The translations under genes were made by a program, and so were the position numbers. 64,000 bases of DNA from Dyadobacter sp. CY343 (GTDB lineage Bacteria > Bacteroidota > Bacteroidia > Cytophagales > Spirosomataceae), in the NCBI RefSeq assembly GCF_021390335.1, contig NZ_JAJUXK010000005.1:455218-519217 (forward strand). Reading direction: 5' to 3'. Below the pieces are notes generated by a model. That model searched no databases and was not told the DNA's origin. It saw only the letters and a list, made by a program, of their open reading frames with translations. Below are positions 46,689 to 55,548 of the stretch, in pieces; within the stretch, counting starts at the first letter, position 1, and each line of letters opens with the position of its first letter.

Positions 46689-47888
46689 ATGGAAATAAGT
46701 AGAATGATCCTCGTATTGTGGTTGGCGACCATGGTATTCATGAGTTGTAGAAAAAAAAACATAATTGAGCCCGAACCTTCCGCGAGGATAGCGGACAGTA
46801 CATTAGTGAGCGTCTCTCGCGATTTTGAACAGGAATTGATCCGTCAGGGGATTGACAAAAACCGCAACGCAGATGGCCTGGTGAAATATGGAGACGTTAA
46901 CCAAGTCGACAGCCTTTTCATTTACGGTAGTCATTTAATTAAAAGTTTAAAGGGGATCGAATATTTTACAAAACTCAGGCGCCTGACTTTATACATGACC
47001 CAACAGGATTCACTCGATCTGAGTAAGAATGAAATGCTTGAATATCTGAATTGTCAGACTGGGGCAGACATCGCAGGCTCGCCGGCAGCGCTGCAATACC
47101 TCAATGTCAGGAACTGCAAAAAGCTTACATATTTGAATTGTTACAATAACCTTCTGACGACTGTCGATGTGAGCCAGAACAGCGATTTGAAATATTTGCA
47201 AGTCGGCTTAAACAAGAAGCTAACCGAGGTTGACTTGTCAGCTAATGGCAAGCTTGAAGTTTTCAGGTCAGACGGGTGCTGGGAATTGGCCCGTCTGGAT
47301 GTCAGCAAAAACTTAAAGATCAAGGAGTTGTATTGTCATGCAAACTACAAGCTAACTAGTCTTAATGTCAGCTTGTTATCCAATTTGAAAACTTTAAGCC
47401 TGGAATCATGCCACAGGATTGCGGACCTGAGACTTGGAACGAAACCGACCTTAGATTACCTGAATGTGTCATCTTTACCAATAGATCGTTTTGATTTCAA
47501 TCAGACTCCTAATTTGAGATCCCTGGTTTTGAACAGCATCAAGTTTTCTATTCTCAATGTGAGTAGTCTAAGAAAATTAAAGTATCTGGACCTGGCATAT
47601 GCCGAACTGCCAGATCTGGATGTATCAAAGAACCGCGAACTTGAAGGTCTTGATATCAGTGGCAGTAACCTTAAAGAAATCAATCTCACTCAAAACATCG
47701 CGCTCAAAAGGCTTCTCTGCTATCACCAGCCTTTTATCACCAAGCTTGACCTGCGCAATAAGTCCATGGAAATGTGTCTCGCATTCAATTGTGAAAAGCT
47801 CAAATCGATTTGTGTCGACAAGCTTCCAAATCCCCTGGATGAAAATTGGAAGATATCGGGAGCGACAAAGTTTGAGTTCTGCAATTAA
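46689..47888 (+). CDS. Leucine-rich-repeat lipoprotein
   Basis: 399 residues with a lipoprotein signal (LVLWLATMVFMSC) followed by a basic patch (RKKNI). From about residue 75 to the end there are roughly 14 repeats of about 21-23 residues of the form LxxLxLSxNxxL (LRRLTLYMTQQDSLDLSKN; LKYLQVGLNKKLTEVDLSAN; LKYLDLAYAELPDLDVSKN). It would be a curved solenoid anchored to a membrane, fitted for protein binding. The partner is unknown and no operon neighbour is seen. Confidence 0.82.
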   Translation: MEISRMILVLWLATMVFMSCRKKNIIEPEPSARIADSTLVSVSRDFEQELIRQGIDKNRNADGLVKYGDVNQVDSLFIYGSHLIKSLKGIEYFTKLRRLTLYMTQQDSLDLSKNEMLEYLNCQTGADIAGSPAALQYLNVRNCKKLTYLNCYNNLLTTVDVSQNSDLKYLQVGLNKKLTEVDLSANGKLEVFRSDGCWELARLDVSKNLKIKELYCHANYKLTSLNVSLLSNLKTLSLESCHRIADLRLGTKPTLDYLNVSSLPIDRFDFNQTPNLRSLVLNSIKFSILNVSSLRKLKYLDLAYAELPDLDVSKNRELEGLDISGSNLKEINLTQNIALKRLLCYHQPFITKLDLRNKSMEMCLAFNCEKLKSICVDKLPNPLDENWKISGATKFEFCN

Positions 47889-48139
47889 GTGTACACGTGA
47901 GGTTGTCTGGCAGAAAAGTAAAGGTAGAAACAGGCCGTGGGATGTGAAACGAGTACCCGTTCAATTTGAATGCAATCTGATCTGCTTCGAGCTCAAAATA
48001 GACTTCGTGAATGGGATGCGCATTTTAGTTTTCAAATCAGGAACCTCAAAGCGTTTCAGCTGTTTGCCATTTATTCTTTTATCGTAGATTAACTACAATT
48101 AAAAATCCGAAATGGAGAATCAAATCGTATACTAAGTCT

Positions 48140-48300
48140 AGCCCCAGTGGGGCTCACTGTTTATAGAAAAGTGGTCAGGGTTTATAGAAATGGCCCCGGC
48201 GGGGCCTCCTGTGAATTGGCAATCAATTAGGAGGCCCCGCCGGGGCCAAACATTTTTTATTATTGATTTTTTCTAGAAACCGGAAGCTCCTATGGAGCTT
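48140..48300. repeat. Three-palindrome element, copy 1
   Basis: Three ordered palindromes. P1 AGCCCCAGTGGGGCT is at 48140-48154. P2 has perfect 20-base arms (48191-48210, 48229-48248; GC-rich, GGCCCCGGCGGGGCC type) around the 18-base loop GTGAATTGGCAATCAATT. P3 AAGCTCC/GGAGCTT is at 48284-48300. GTTTATAGAAA stands between P1 and P2, and its rough inverse TTTTCTAGAAAC between P2 and P3. A second copy lies at 62666-62826 in the same orientation, but its P2 loop is reversed. The gap 47889-48139 before this element shows no gene. Confidence 0.9.
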
Positions 48301-48358
48301 TAAAGTTTACCGCTTCACTCCCCCCAATCAACCGTTCCAACCGTCCCATCATCTCATC
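48290..48358 (-). pseudogene. C-terminal stub of an XRE gene (paralogue of 62842-63252)
   Basis: On the minus strand the codons DEMMGRLERLIGGSEAVN match the last residues of the XRE protein at 62842-63252 (DEMMGRLERLIGGR) and then run to a TAG inside P3. All upstream codons are missing: immediately before GAT GAG comes the GC-rich tandem motif that at the other locus stands before the complete gene. This is the scar of an internal deletion. Confidence 0.8.
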
Positions 48359-48359
48359 C

Positions 48360-48402
48360 AGGGCGGCCCGCGTAGGGCGGCCCGCGCAGGGCGATTGTGT
48401 TG
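48360..48402. repeat. GC-rich tandem motif, copy 1
   Basis: Two tandem GGGCGGCCCGCGTA-type units followed by GGGCGATTGTGTTG. The same block, with a few changes, occurs at 63343-63382 beyond the 5' end of the XRE gene. Confidence 0.8.
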
Positions 48403-48418
48403 GACACTTGCAAATAAC

Positions 48419-49048
48419 TTAATCCCGCACCAGACGAACTGAGAGAGCGCCAGAAACTGGGACATCCCACCGGAAGGCTTTTTTTAAGTTCTTTTTATTG
48501 CTGCTTGGAGGCCCACCATAGTGAAAGTTCCATGCCCAGGCTGTATCAACTGTACTAGGTAAGGAGGTCCAAAAGATACCAAGAATACCCTGGGTCAAAT
48601 AAGTGCCATCAGGTCTTCGGTGACCTCCCGCTGGCGCATCGAACCCGCTACTGTTAGTACCATTACCGTCTTCATTCCAGCCTTTGACGCTTTTCAAAGC
48701 TTCGCCAGCCATGTCAGTTCCACCAAATTGACTTACCAGCTTAGCCCATTCGCTATCAGTTGCTAAGTGCCAACCGCCGGGGCAGGCTTCTTTCGCGGCC
48801 TCCCAGGTGTAAAGTAAACCCAGCTCTTTTCGATTGTTCTCATTGTCCTCATAAGCATAGCTGCCTTCCACTTTATAGTTCAGGTTTTGTGCCATCCAGG
48901 TAATGGTTTTGCCTGTTGAAGCTTCTTTAAAGCTGATCGTTTTATACGTTTGCCCATCCCGTGAGTCAGTGAAGGTACCGGTTGATTGGGCAATCCCAAC
49001 TTTTGTAAAAAACAAGGTAGCAAGTGCGATAAAGATGTATTGTTTCAT
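48419..49048 (-). CDS. FISUMP-domain secreted protein
   Basis: About 209 residues from the ATG at 49048, chosen because it begins with a clean signal (YIFIALATLFFTKVGIAQS); an ATG at 49069 overlaps the preceding gene. The rest is the Fibrobacter succinogenes major paralogous domain: FTDSRDGQTYKTI, WMAQNLNYKV, LYTWEAAKEACPGGWHLATD, SEWAKL, GFDAPAGGHRRPDGTY, FWTS, VRLVRD. Such domains are surface or secreted and of unknown role, possibly glycan or protein binding. It follows the broken BNR gene on the same strand. Confidence 0.88.
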   Translation of the reverse strand: MKQYIFIALATLFFTKVGIAQSTGTFTDSRDGQTYKTISFKEASTGKTITWMAQNLNYKVEGSYAYEDNENNRKELGLLYTWEAAKEACPGGWHLATDSEWAKLVSQFGGTDMAGEALKSVKGWNEDGNGTNSSGFDAPAGGHRRPDGTYLTQGILGIFWTSLPSTVDTAWAWNFHYGGPPSSNKKNLKKAFRWDVPVSGALSVRLVRD

Positions 49049-49062
49049 CAGTTTGCAGTTGT

Positions 49063-50166
49063 TCAACATCCTTTATTTGGCATGACATACATTACATTGC
49101 CCGAGACAGATAAATTGAAGCCATAACTTTCCACAGCAGGAAGCGACAGTCTTTCCCAAGTTTTGCCCATATCAGCTGACCGGAATATACCATCTGTGCG
49201 GCCACATATTAAATATTTACCCATTTGTTTGATTGATAAAATCTCCGATAAAGATTTAAGTAAGCCTATGTTTTACATTAATAAACTAGCTCTGGAAGGT
49301 TGAAGTTCTTCGCCTATGGCATTCCAGGTTTTTCCGCTATCCATTGAAATGTGTATGCTGTTTCTTTTGGTTATCGGGTTGTTTAAAATGGCAGCAAATC
49401 CTCCATCAATATGTTCCACTGCGATGCCAAGCCCCCCTTCACTAATCACACGATCCCAGGTTTGACCATCATCGGTCGATCTCAATATTCCATCTTTGCT
49501 GGTAGTAAGCAGTACACCGTTTGACTCTATCAATTTCATTCTGCCATTTCCAATAGGCAGTTGTTTCCAGGTCTTTCCATTGTTGGTGGATCTAAAAAGG
49601 CTGTTGCTGGAACCAATGAGAACTGTGCCTCGGGCAGTTTCAAAAACGGTTCGTACTTCTCTCTCTTTATAAGTCTTGTACATCCAATCTTTCGTGCTGT
49701 CTAAGCGTACTGCTTGCTCTTGGAAATTAGTGTACATGGGTGACCAATCACTCGTTCCGTTTATTCTTTTTAAAAATTGACCCCGAATATTATACGCAAG
49801 TATCCCATTCTTACCGGGGACAATGTTACGTTGGTTACCTGGGAAAATTTCTTTGGTCCAGAAAGCAGTTGTTGCATTTGGTTCACTGTGATAAACCCCG
49901 TTCCCAGTACGTAAATAAATTCCATGGTCATTTGCAATGAAACCATTTCCCGGTATACCTTCTTTCTGCAGTTTTTCAGGCAATCCTTCGCTAATGTCCT
50001 GCCAGGTTTTTCCGCCATCAATAGACTTGAAAATGATGTTTGCAATTCCCGCTGATTTACCCTCTTTTATCGGTTTCTTTTTCGGTTCCTTTTCTTTCGG
50101 CGCAAAAGAATTGAGTATAAATAATACCAGCAGGATAGCCGGGATAAACACAAATGATTTTTTCAT
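49063..50166 (-). pseudogene. BNR/sortilin-type repeat protein interrupted by one in-frame stop
   Basis: Signal (FVFIPAILLVLFILNSF), a Lys-rich linker, then repeated BNR motifs SxDGGKTWxxI / STNNGKTWKQL / STDDGQTWDRV / SMDSGKTWNAI. The frame meets TAA at 49273-49275 after 297 codons but stays open on the far side for about 70 codons and carries one more BNR unit (GKYLICGRTDGIFRSADMGK, then TWERLSLP) to a TGA at 49063. The single stop is probably a recent nonsense mutation (AAA to TAA would fit). A shortened product could still fold as a propeller missing its last blade. Confidence 0.78.
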
Positions 50167-50255
50167 TTTATTTTAATTTAATGTGAAGCCAGGATTTCAT
50201 CCACTGCGGTGACCGCAAAGCTAAAAGTTATGGTCCTGTCGTTTGCCAGCGGTCG

Positions 50256-50297
50256 GTAAAAGAAGGTTACCGAAACGTAAAAGAAGGTTAACGAAAT
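50256..50297. promoter_or_regulatory. 21-base tandem direct repeat, candidate LytTR-like operator
   Basis: GTAAAAGAAGGTTACCGAAAC (50256-50276) is followed at once by GTAAAAGAAGGTTAACGAAAT (50277-50297), with two mismatches, and then GTAAA begins a third unit. The pair lies 90 bases before the BNR gene. Paired AAGGTTA half-sites 21 bases apart resemble LytTR-type sites, but this is only a resemblance. Confidence 0.5.
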
Positions 50298-50477
50298 GTA
50301 AATGCCATTTTAGGAGTAGTAGGCAAAGACTATCAGATAGTCGAAACCGGGATGGGGGTTTTGCAAAAAAGTTAATGCAAAATTTCGTACCGTACTTTCA
50401 AAATAGCAAAATGGACAATGGGCGGGAAGTCAAAAAGCTACTTAACGAAAGTTACGCCGAGACCTGGATTGAGCAGC

Positions 50478-50936
50478 TCACACACCGAATTGGCGTAAAT
50501 GATGATCTAGGTGTTTGTAAAACAGGTTATTCCATTCACGAATACTGAGTTTCCCAAATGAAAGTGATTCCCGCCCATCAAAATAGGATTCGCCTAATTG
50601 CTGAGTTTTATTCAGATATGCTACAAGCCTGTCTTTTTCAATTTCAAATTCCCTGACATCCGTGATCAAAAATACGGGAGCTGTCCTGCCGTTCTTTGGA
50701 TAAGGCTTTTCGCCTACTACCTGAGACTTAGCAAGCAGCTTGATAATGAATTTCATGAACTTATTCGGCTTTTTAAACTTTTCCATCTCATATGCAAGTT
50801 CGTAGCTGACACAACAGTGAGCCAGCATCTGAGCCACATTCATCTTTCCCCAGAGAGGCTGGGTATTCTGATTCAGCGTATTAATCCGGGCAATAAGCTC
50901 ATCGGTAACAGCGGTTGAGAATATGTTTTTGATCAT
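50478..50936 (-). CDS. DUF1569 (DinB-like) protein
   Basis: 152 residues. The family pattern is visible: PLWGKMNVAQMLAHCCVSYE with the conserved His, the middle GRTAPVFLITDVREFEIEKD, and the end SIREWNNLFYKHLDHHLRQF with further His residues that could form a metal site like DinB. The family is common in Bacteroidota and has no defined function. It stands alone on the minus strand. Confidence 0.85.
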   Translation of the reverse strand: MIKNIFSTAVTDELIARINTLNQNTQPLWGKMNVAQMLAHCCVSYELAYEMEKFKKPNKFMKFIIKLLAKSQVVGEKPYPKNGRTAPVFLITDVREFEIEKDRLVAYLNKTQQLGESYFDGRESLSFGKLSIREWNNLFYKHLDHHLRQFGV

Positions 50937-51053
50937 AGGTCAGATAGGTGATCGTTTGGTTTTACTATTGATCTGTTCCAGGATGTTGTCCGCCTTTGAA
51001 GAAAGTTTCATTGCTATGTGTGGTTACCAGTTTCTTGCAATCGCCTGGAAAGC

Positions 51054-51587
51054 TTATTGGCCATTTCCATTTTTCATTTGTTCAACAGCATTCCATCCTT
51101 CGGGCGTAATTCCCATGATTTCAGTAACTGCCCCAATGGATTCATAAGTATCGAAAAACGCCATTCTGGCAATAGGATGATCCACTTCGCTGATGATCTC
51201 ATATCCATTTGCCTGAAATTTCCCGACGACCTCTTCAAAATTGCTGACTGGAAGCCTGTATGCAAAATGCTGTGCTCCACCTGCTAGATATTGTTTCAAA
51301 TAATCATGAAACATACTTTGGCCCGAAAGCGGCTGAACAAGTTCTACGAAGGTAAGACCATTGTATGCCTGAGTAGTGAGCCATTCTCCGGCCACTACTT
51401 CGCCTCGGTAACTCATTTCTAAGTCCTGCGCACGAACAATTTCCGGTGAAGGAAAGCCAGCAATACCCAGACTTTTTGAAAAGAAGTCCACAGCAGCATG
51501 AATGTCCTTAACTACCCAGCAAATCTGAGCAAGTTCTAGCTTCGAGATGATATCGTTGATGCCTTCCATGTGTATGCTTAGATCCAA
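51054..51587 (-). CDS. Glyoxalase/VOC-superfamily protein
   Basis: 177 residues with the paired beta-alpha-beta-beta-beta units of the vicinal-oxygen-chelate fold: LAQICWVVKDIHAAVDFFSK in the first half and QHFAYRLPVSNFEEVVGKFQ in the second, with GLTFVELVQP and GAVTEIMGITPEG as the last strands. It may be a dioxygenase, lyase or isomerase; the metal ligands are not decisive. The start at 51587 overlaps the XRE gene by ten bases; an ATG at 51569 would remove the overlap. Confidence 0.8.
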   Translation of the reverse strand: MDLSIHMEGINDIISKLELAQICWVVKDIHAAVDFFSKSLGIAGFPSPEIVRAQDLEMSYRGEVVAGEWLTTQAYNGLTFVELVQPLSGQSMFHDYLKQYLAGGAQHFAYRLPVSNFEEVVGKFQANGYEIISEVDHPIARMAFFDTYESIGAVTEIMGITPEGWNAVEQMKNGNGQ

Positions 51588-51784
51588 TCTGTCTCCACAA
51601 GAGTAAATATTTCGTCGACCGTCGTCTGGAACACGAAAGCAATTTTTAAAGCGAGTAGTGTTGATGGAACAAACTTTCCAATCTCGATAGAATTGATGGT
51701 TTGCCTTGAAACACCTACTTTCACCGCCAGTTCGGCCTGGGTTATATTCTGCTTTGCGCGTTCAACTTTGAGGGAATTTTTCAT
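51578..51784 (-). CDS. Small XRE-family (Cro/CI-type) regulator
   Basis: About 68 residues from the ATG at 51784. It is a compact helix-turn-helix (VERAKQNITQAELAVKVGVS; RQTINSIEIGKFVPSTLLAL) of the YozG/Xre-like kind that accompanies small membrane proteins. An in-frame start at 51847 would run into the upstream membrane gene. It lies 10 bases after that membrane-protein gene, so the pair is probably one transcript. Confidence 0.85.
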   Translation of the reverse strand: MKNSLKVERAKQNITQAELAVKVGVSRQTINSIEIGKFVPSTLLALKIAFVFQTTVDEIFTLVETDWI

Positions 51785-51794
51785 TGTGAAGCAG

Positions 51795-52136
51795 CTATTC
51801 CCAAGAAAAATATAATCGTAAATAGTAAATACAGATAGCCAAAGCAAAAATTAGTATGAGGAACAGATTTATATCGACCAACTGGAACGAAAGTACCTGG
51901 TGTTCGTAAAGATTAGTACTAATCAGCTTGAATCCGTAACCTACAATTAGCGCAATGTATGCAGAAGAAGATTTTAAAATTTTTACACGTTCATCTTCTA
52001 TTTTTTCTTTGCTTACAAATATTATAAACAGCCCTACCAGCAAAGGTATTTCAGAACCTTTTGACTTGTCAATAAAAAATACCGCAATGCCGGCAAGAGC
52101 CAATAGTATACCTAGAATCTTAAACATCCTACCCAT
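51795..52136 (-). CDS. Small four-helix membrane protein paired with the XRE regulator
   Basis: 113 residues with four hydrophobic segments (FKILGILLALAGIAVFFI; IPLLVGLFIIFVSK; AYIALIVGYGFKLI; INLFLILIFALAICIYYL) and a short charged loop KEKIEDERV. Pairing with a small Cro/CI-type regulator is a frequent bacterial arrangement, where the regulator controls the membrane gene. Function unknown. The ATG at 52127 is an equally good start. Confidence 0.75.
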   Translation of the reverse strand: MGRMFKILGILLALAGIAVFFIDKSKGSEIPLLVGLFIIFVSKEKIEDERVKILKSSSAYIALIVGYGFKLISTNLYEHQVLSFQLVDINLFLILIFALAICIYYLRLYFSWE

Positions 52137-52350
52137 AGTATAATAAGTTTGATTGTCTAAAAGTACACTTGATATATCTAAAAGACAAATAAACTTTACT
52201 TTTTGATTAGGTTTTCATCAATTACTTCCAAAATTGAAAAGGCGTTACATCCACACGAGTTCATGGGAAGACGCTCCAGTAAGTATATTCCAACCAACTA
52301 AAACTTTCGTTTACAGCTCATTGTGGTCAACACATTAAGAAGATTAACAA

Positions 52351-53061
52351 ATGAAGTTTTCTGCGACATTAGTATTGTTCATGCTCCTTTGGCTTACAGC
52401 AGCCGCAGGTGGCATCGGAAAAGATGATCCTGAATATAATTTTGAAACGTTCTGGAAACTCTTTGACAAGCATTATGCCCATTTTGAAACGCGGCAGGTT
52501 CAATGGAAGCAGCAGTATGATACTTACCGGCCGAAGGTCAACCCAGGGACTACTCACGACCAGTTACTGCGCATTTTTAACGAAATGACATCACCGCTTA
52601 AAGATGGACATGTAGTAATTTCTCCGACCGGAGACTTACCTGCCAGCGCCAAATACTCGCCATTCTTCAAAGAATTCCCCACAACGGAACTGCAAGCTCA
52701 GTTTAGACAAGTAACGCTGGATTTTTTGTCTGAGAACGGCTTTGGTCAAATGAAAAAGTTCAAAAGTGAACCCTACAACATCGGTGGCTATTGCCGGTCA
52801 GCGGATTTTGGCTACCTCCAACTTAACGGCTTCGGCGGCATGTCGCTAGAAGAATTTGGCAGGTAATTGGACGAGATGGTTCAGGAGTTTGCTGACGTGA
52901 AGGGGCTTATTATCGATATCAGGATCAATGGTGGCGGTTCACCGGCATACTTGCAGGAATTAACGGGACGATTGACGCAGGTAAAGCGATTGGTGGGATA
53001 CGGCAGAACGCGGATTGGTGAGAAAAAACATGAATACAGTCCCTGGACGCCGTACATCTGA
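52351..53061 (+). pseudogene. S41-family protease, interrupted by a stop and truncated
   Basis: A signal (LVLFMLLWLTAAAGG), then an S41 N-terminal domain (FETFWKLFDKHYAHFETRQV; MTSPLKDGHVVISPTG). The frame hits TAA at 52864-52866 after LEEFGR and continues in the same frame with GLIIDIRINGGGSPAYLQEL, the S41 core strand. It ends at TGA (53059) before the catalytic Ser/Lys region and the C-terminal half that a complete protein of about 450-500 residues would have. The TAA plus the missing second half mark it as a pseudogene. Confidence 0.85.
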
Positions 53062-53226
53062 GCTCGGGTGGATGGAGTGGAGAAACAATCCTGGTAGTTG
53101 TCGATAATACAGGCCGAATTCTTGAGCACTGTTTTCTTTCGTATAATTATTTACGTGGTCAGACTTATATATAAATAGTCAAACATTCATTGTGCGCTCT
53201 CTTGTTATCTTCCGTGAGCAATGTAA

Positions 53227-54504
53227 TCATTGATGAGAAACAAACCTGATACGGACAAGCGTGCCTTGCTCTGGACTACTTTCTATGTCCATACTGGCCC
53301 TTAATAATTCACAAAGCTTCTTGACAATAAACAATCCAAGGCCTTCGCTTTCCTTCATGTGGGAAGAAAGGTCACCCTTTATTGATTCTGTTGAAGGTGG
53401 CTGGTCCATCGGATATTCTGACTTTCCACCCATTCGATGACTGCTGCCTAGCTGACCCAAAGGTTTTAGTTGTTCAGCTAAAAGGCCCGAGGGGCTGCTT
53501 GCAGGAAAGCCAGGCCCTGTATCCTGAATGCTTAGTATCCAGCGTGTGTCATTTTCTTGTGCCCAAGAAATGTATATACCTCCTTCGGTGGTATACTTAA
53601 GAGCATTCATTAATAAGTTTTGAAGGATTCGTTGAATTTTAACAGGATCACTCTTCACTTTAAGTTTTTCAGGACCCTCTCCGCGTAAGTCGAGATTGCG
53701 ATGTTCTGCGAAAGGACGTGCGGCCGCCACACTTTTGCGTAGCAGATCTGCCACATCAAACTCTTTAATTTCCAGCGTTTCCTGCCCCGCCTCAATGCGC
53801 GAAAAATCACTCAATTGCACAAGCATATCGCGTATTGAACCCAAATTTCTATTGAGCATTGCAAATAGCTCTGTCCTTTCTTTTTCATTCGCCGGCAGCT
53901 CCAGCAGGTGCGAAACGCCAAATAATGTGCTAAATCCGGATCGGAGGTCGTGGGTGGTTTCCCGCAAATGCTTATTTCGCTTTTCTCCCAGCTCTTCCAG
54001 CTGCTGCAGTGCCTTTGTGGTAGCATTGGCCTGCTCTGCTGCGTTGGTCTGGCGTAGTTCATCGTAGTAAAGTACGCTGCCACGGCTTGCTTCCTGAGAT
54101 ACACATAGCACATGCTGATAAACTTCCAGAAGCACGTCAGCCGAAATATCCTGCTCCTTATGAAACTGGTTAATTGTCTCCATCAAGATATTGAACAGCA
54201 GCTCTAGCTCGACCAATAACTCAGGAAGTGAATAGCCACGCTGCCACCGGTGAAGCCCATGCTCCTGTGCCACAATGACCACCTCTGATTCCTCCGGCAA
54301 TTTCGCCAGGCGCTGATCCAGTATATTTAAAATAGCGGGCACCTGGTCATTAAATTCTTCTCTGGAAAAACTGGTTTTGCTCAACATAATCAGGTCTTCT
54401 GCACAGGCTGAACGCCATTTATTTAAGATACTTTCCCGCTGCATGTGTAAATGCCGGAGAATATCACTCATTTGTTTTTCCGTTTTAGAAGATGCCTTCG
54501 CCAT
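53227..54504 (-). CDS. Cytoplasmic sensor histidine kinase with RsbRD-like N-terminus
   Basis: 425 residues with no membrane helix. The first ~150 residues resemble the RsbRD N-terminal helical domain (ILNKWRSACAEDLI; HRWQRGYSLPELLVELELLF). A coiled coil is followed by the H-box ETTHDLRSGFSTLFGVSHLL, a variant with HDLR, the N-box NLLMNALKYTT and the G-boxes QDTGPGFP and SEGLGLFIVKKLCELL. Histidine kinases of this kind receive signals from partner proteins. No response regulator is adjacent. Confidence 0.85.
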   Translation of the reverse strand: MAKASSKTEKQMSDILRHLHMQRESILNKWRSACAEDLIMLSKTSFSREEFNDQVPAILNILDQRLAKLPEESEVVIVAQEHGLHRWQRGYSLPELLVELELLFNILMETINQFHKEQDISADVLLEVYQHVLCVSQEASRGSVLYYDELRQTNAAEQANATTKALQQLEELGEKRNKHLRETTHDLRSGFSTLFGVSHLLELPANEKERTELFAMLNRNLGSIRDMLVQLSDFSRIEAGQETLEIKEFDVADLLRKSVAAARPFAEHRNLDLRGEGPEKLKVKSDPVKIQRILQNLLMNALKYTTEGGIYISWAQENDTRWILSIQDTGPGFPASSPSGLLAEQLKPLGQLGSSHRMGGKSEYPMDQPPSTESIKGDLSSHMKESEGLGLFIVKKLCELLRASMDIESSPEQGTLVRIRFVSHQ

Positions 54505-54839
54505 AGTTTTTGGTTTTTATATATGCAGCTTCAAATAATTTAACAGAATGTTGTCCACTATACTGTAATAGAAGCTTTTCAGCATTAGGCGCAATGAAAC
54601 TATTAATTCGCCATTTCTTATTAATAGTGTGCCAAATTTCTGCGCAGATAAAATGTTCTTTGTTCGACTGAATTTCATTTCATGCTCAGGGCGTAGCGCT
54701 ACAAAAGCTTCTAGCACTCTGAGCATCGAATATGCATCTTACAAGGAAGCGTCTTAAAAATGAAGAACACGTGAACACAGCAGCTGTTCCAGTTTACTGC
54801 CAAGATTCACGGGTTCTATGCATTCTAATAACAATAAGC
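54505..54839. other. Intergenic stretch without a supported gene
   Basis: A 70-codon minus-strand frame exists at 54517-54726 but shows no family motif, signal peptide or clear start. It may be a chance frame or the remains of a gene. No hairpin or promoter stands out. Confidence 0.5.
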
Positions 54840-55523
54840 TTATAAATACGGACGTGCCATTTCATCAGCCTGGGAGCGACTTTCATCACGTTTCGTAATG
54901 TCAGCTTTTTGCAAAGCAGATTTCAATGTGTCCTTATCCAGATCTTGACAATACGCCGGAGTACCTGGCTGCTGTCTCCACGACTCTGAAAGTGCACCGC
55001 CGTCAATGGCATCGAAGCCAATTTGATCAATAAGTCTGATAACAGCCTGTTTTTGCTGCTGATCATCACCGGCAACAGACAATGCAATGCGGTTGGCACT
55101 CCCCGGGGGAACTGCCTTTGAAGCCAAACTTGGCGCAACGATGTTGTTAAAAGCCTTAATTACCGGATGCCCAATTACCTTCGATACCCACTCGCTGTCT
55201 GTCAATCCACCCTCAATATCGGCAATATGCCCGTCGCGGGAAGGGTAATAATTTCCTGCATCAATAATTATAGCTTTCGAAGCAGAAAGTATTTCTTTTG
55301 GAAGATTGACAATGGCCTTGTTAGGAATGGCAATGATAATCAGGTCTTTTGCCCCTGCCGCTACTTCTGTCGTCACTGCGGTTGCACCCGTTTTGTCGGC
55401 AATCTCGCCAAGTGATTCCGGCCCGCGCGAATTTGAAATCAGGACCTGATGTCCAAGCGCTGTTAAATATCCAGCCAGTGTGCTGCCAATGTTTCCGGAT
55501 CCTATGATTCCTATTTCCATCAT
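54840..55523 (-). CDS. F420-reductase-like NAD(P)-binding protein (paralogue of 56930-57676)
   Basis: About 227 residues from the ATG at 55523. It starts with the Rossmann motif IGIIGSGNIGSTLAGYL, followed by the Ser/Arg region VLISNSRGPESL seen in the NADPH-dependent F420 reductase family. The end has SESWRQQPGTPAYCQDLD, shared almost exactly with the other paralogue. An upstream start at 55580 would overlap the monooxygenase gene. Bacteroidota are not known to make F420, so the partner cofactor is probably a flavin or another acceptor. It is last in the ArsR operon. Confidence 0.82.
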   Translation of the reverse strand: MMEIGIIGSGNIGSTLAGYLTALGHQVLISNSRGPESLGEIADKTGATAVTTEVAAGAKDLIIIAIPNKAIVNLPKEILSASKAIIIDAGNYYPSRDGHIADIEGGLTDSEWVSKVIGHPVIKAFNNIVAPSLASKAVPPGSANRIALSVAGDDQQQKQAVIRLIDQIGFDAIDGGALSESWRQQPGTPAYCQDLDKDTLKSALQKADITKRDESRSQADEMARPYL

Positions 55524-55548
55524 CTCTGTATTTAGTTTTCTAATTAAT

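Noticed and set aside
47599..48087. 162-codon plus-strand frame at the end of the leucine-rich-repeat gene
   Set aside because: It overlaps the real repeat frame and the rest shows no motif; no start signal.
48140..48402. Possible CRISPR-like or rRNA/tRNA structure in the GC-rich palindromes
   Set aside because: The repeats are not evenly spaced with unique spacers, and no tRNA cloverleaf or rRNA motif can be drawn.
54517..54726. 70-codon minus-strand frame
   Set aside because: No motif, signal peptide or partner; treated as intergenic.
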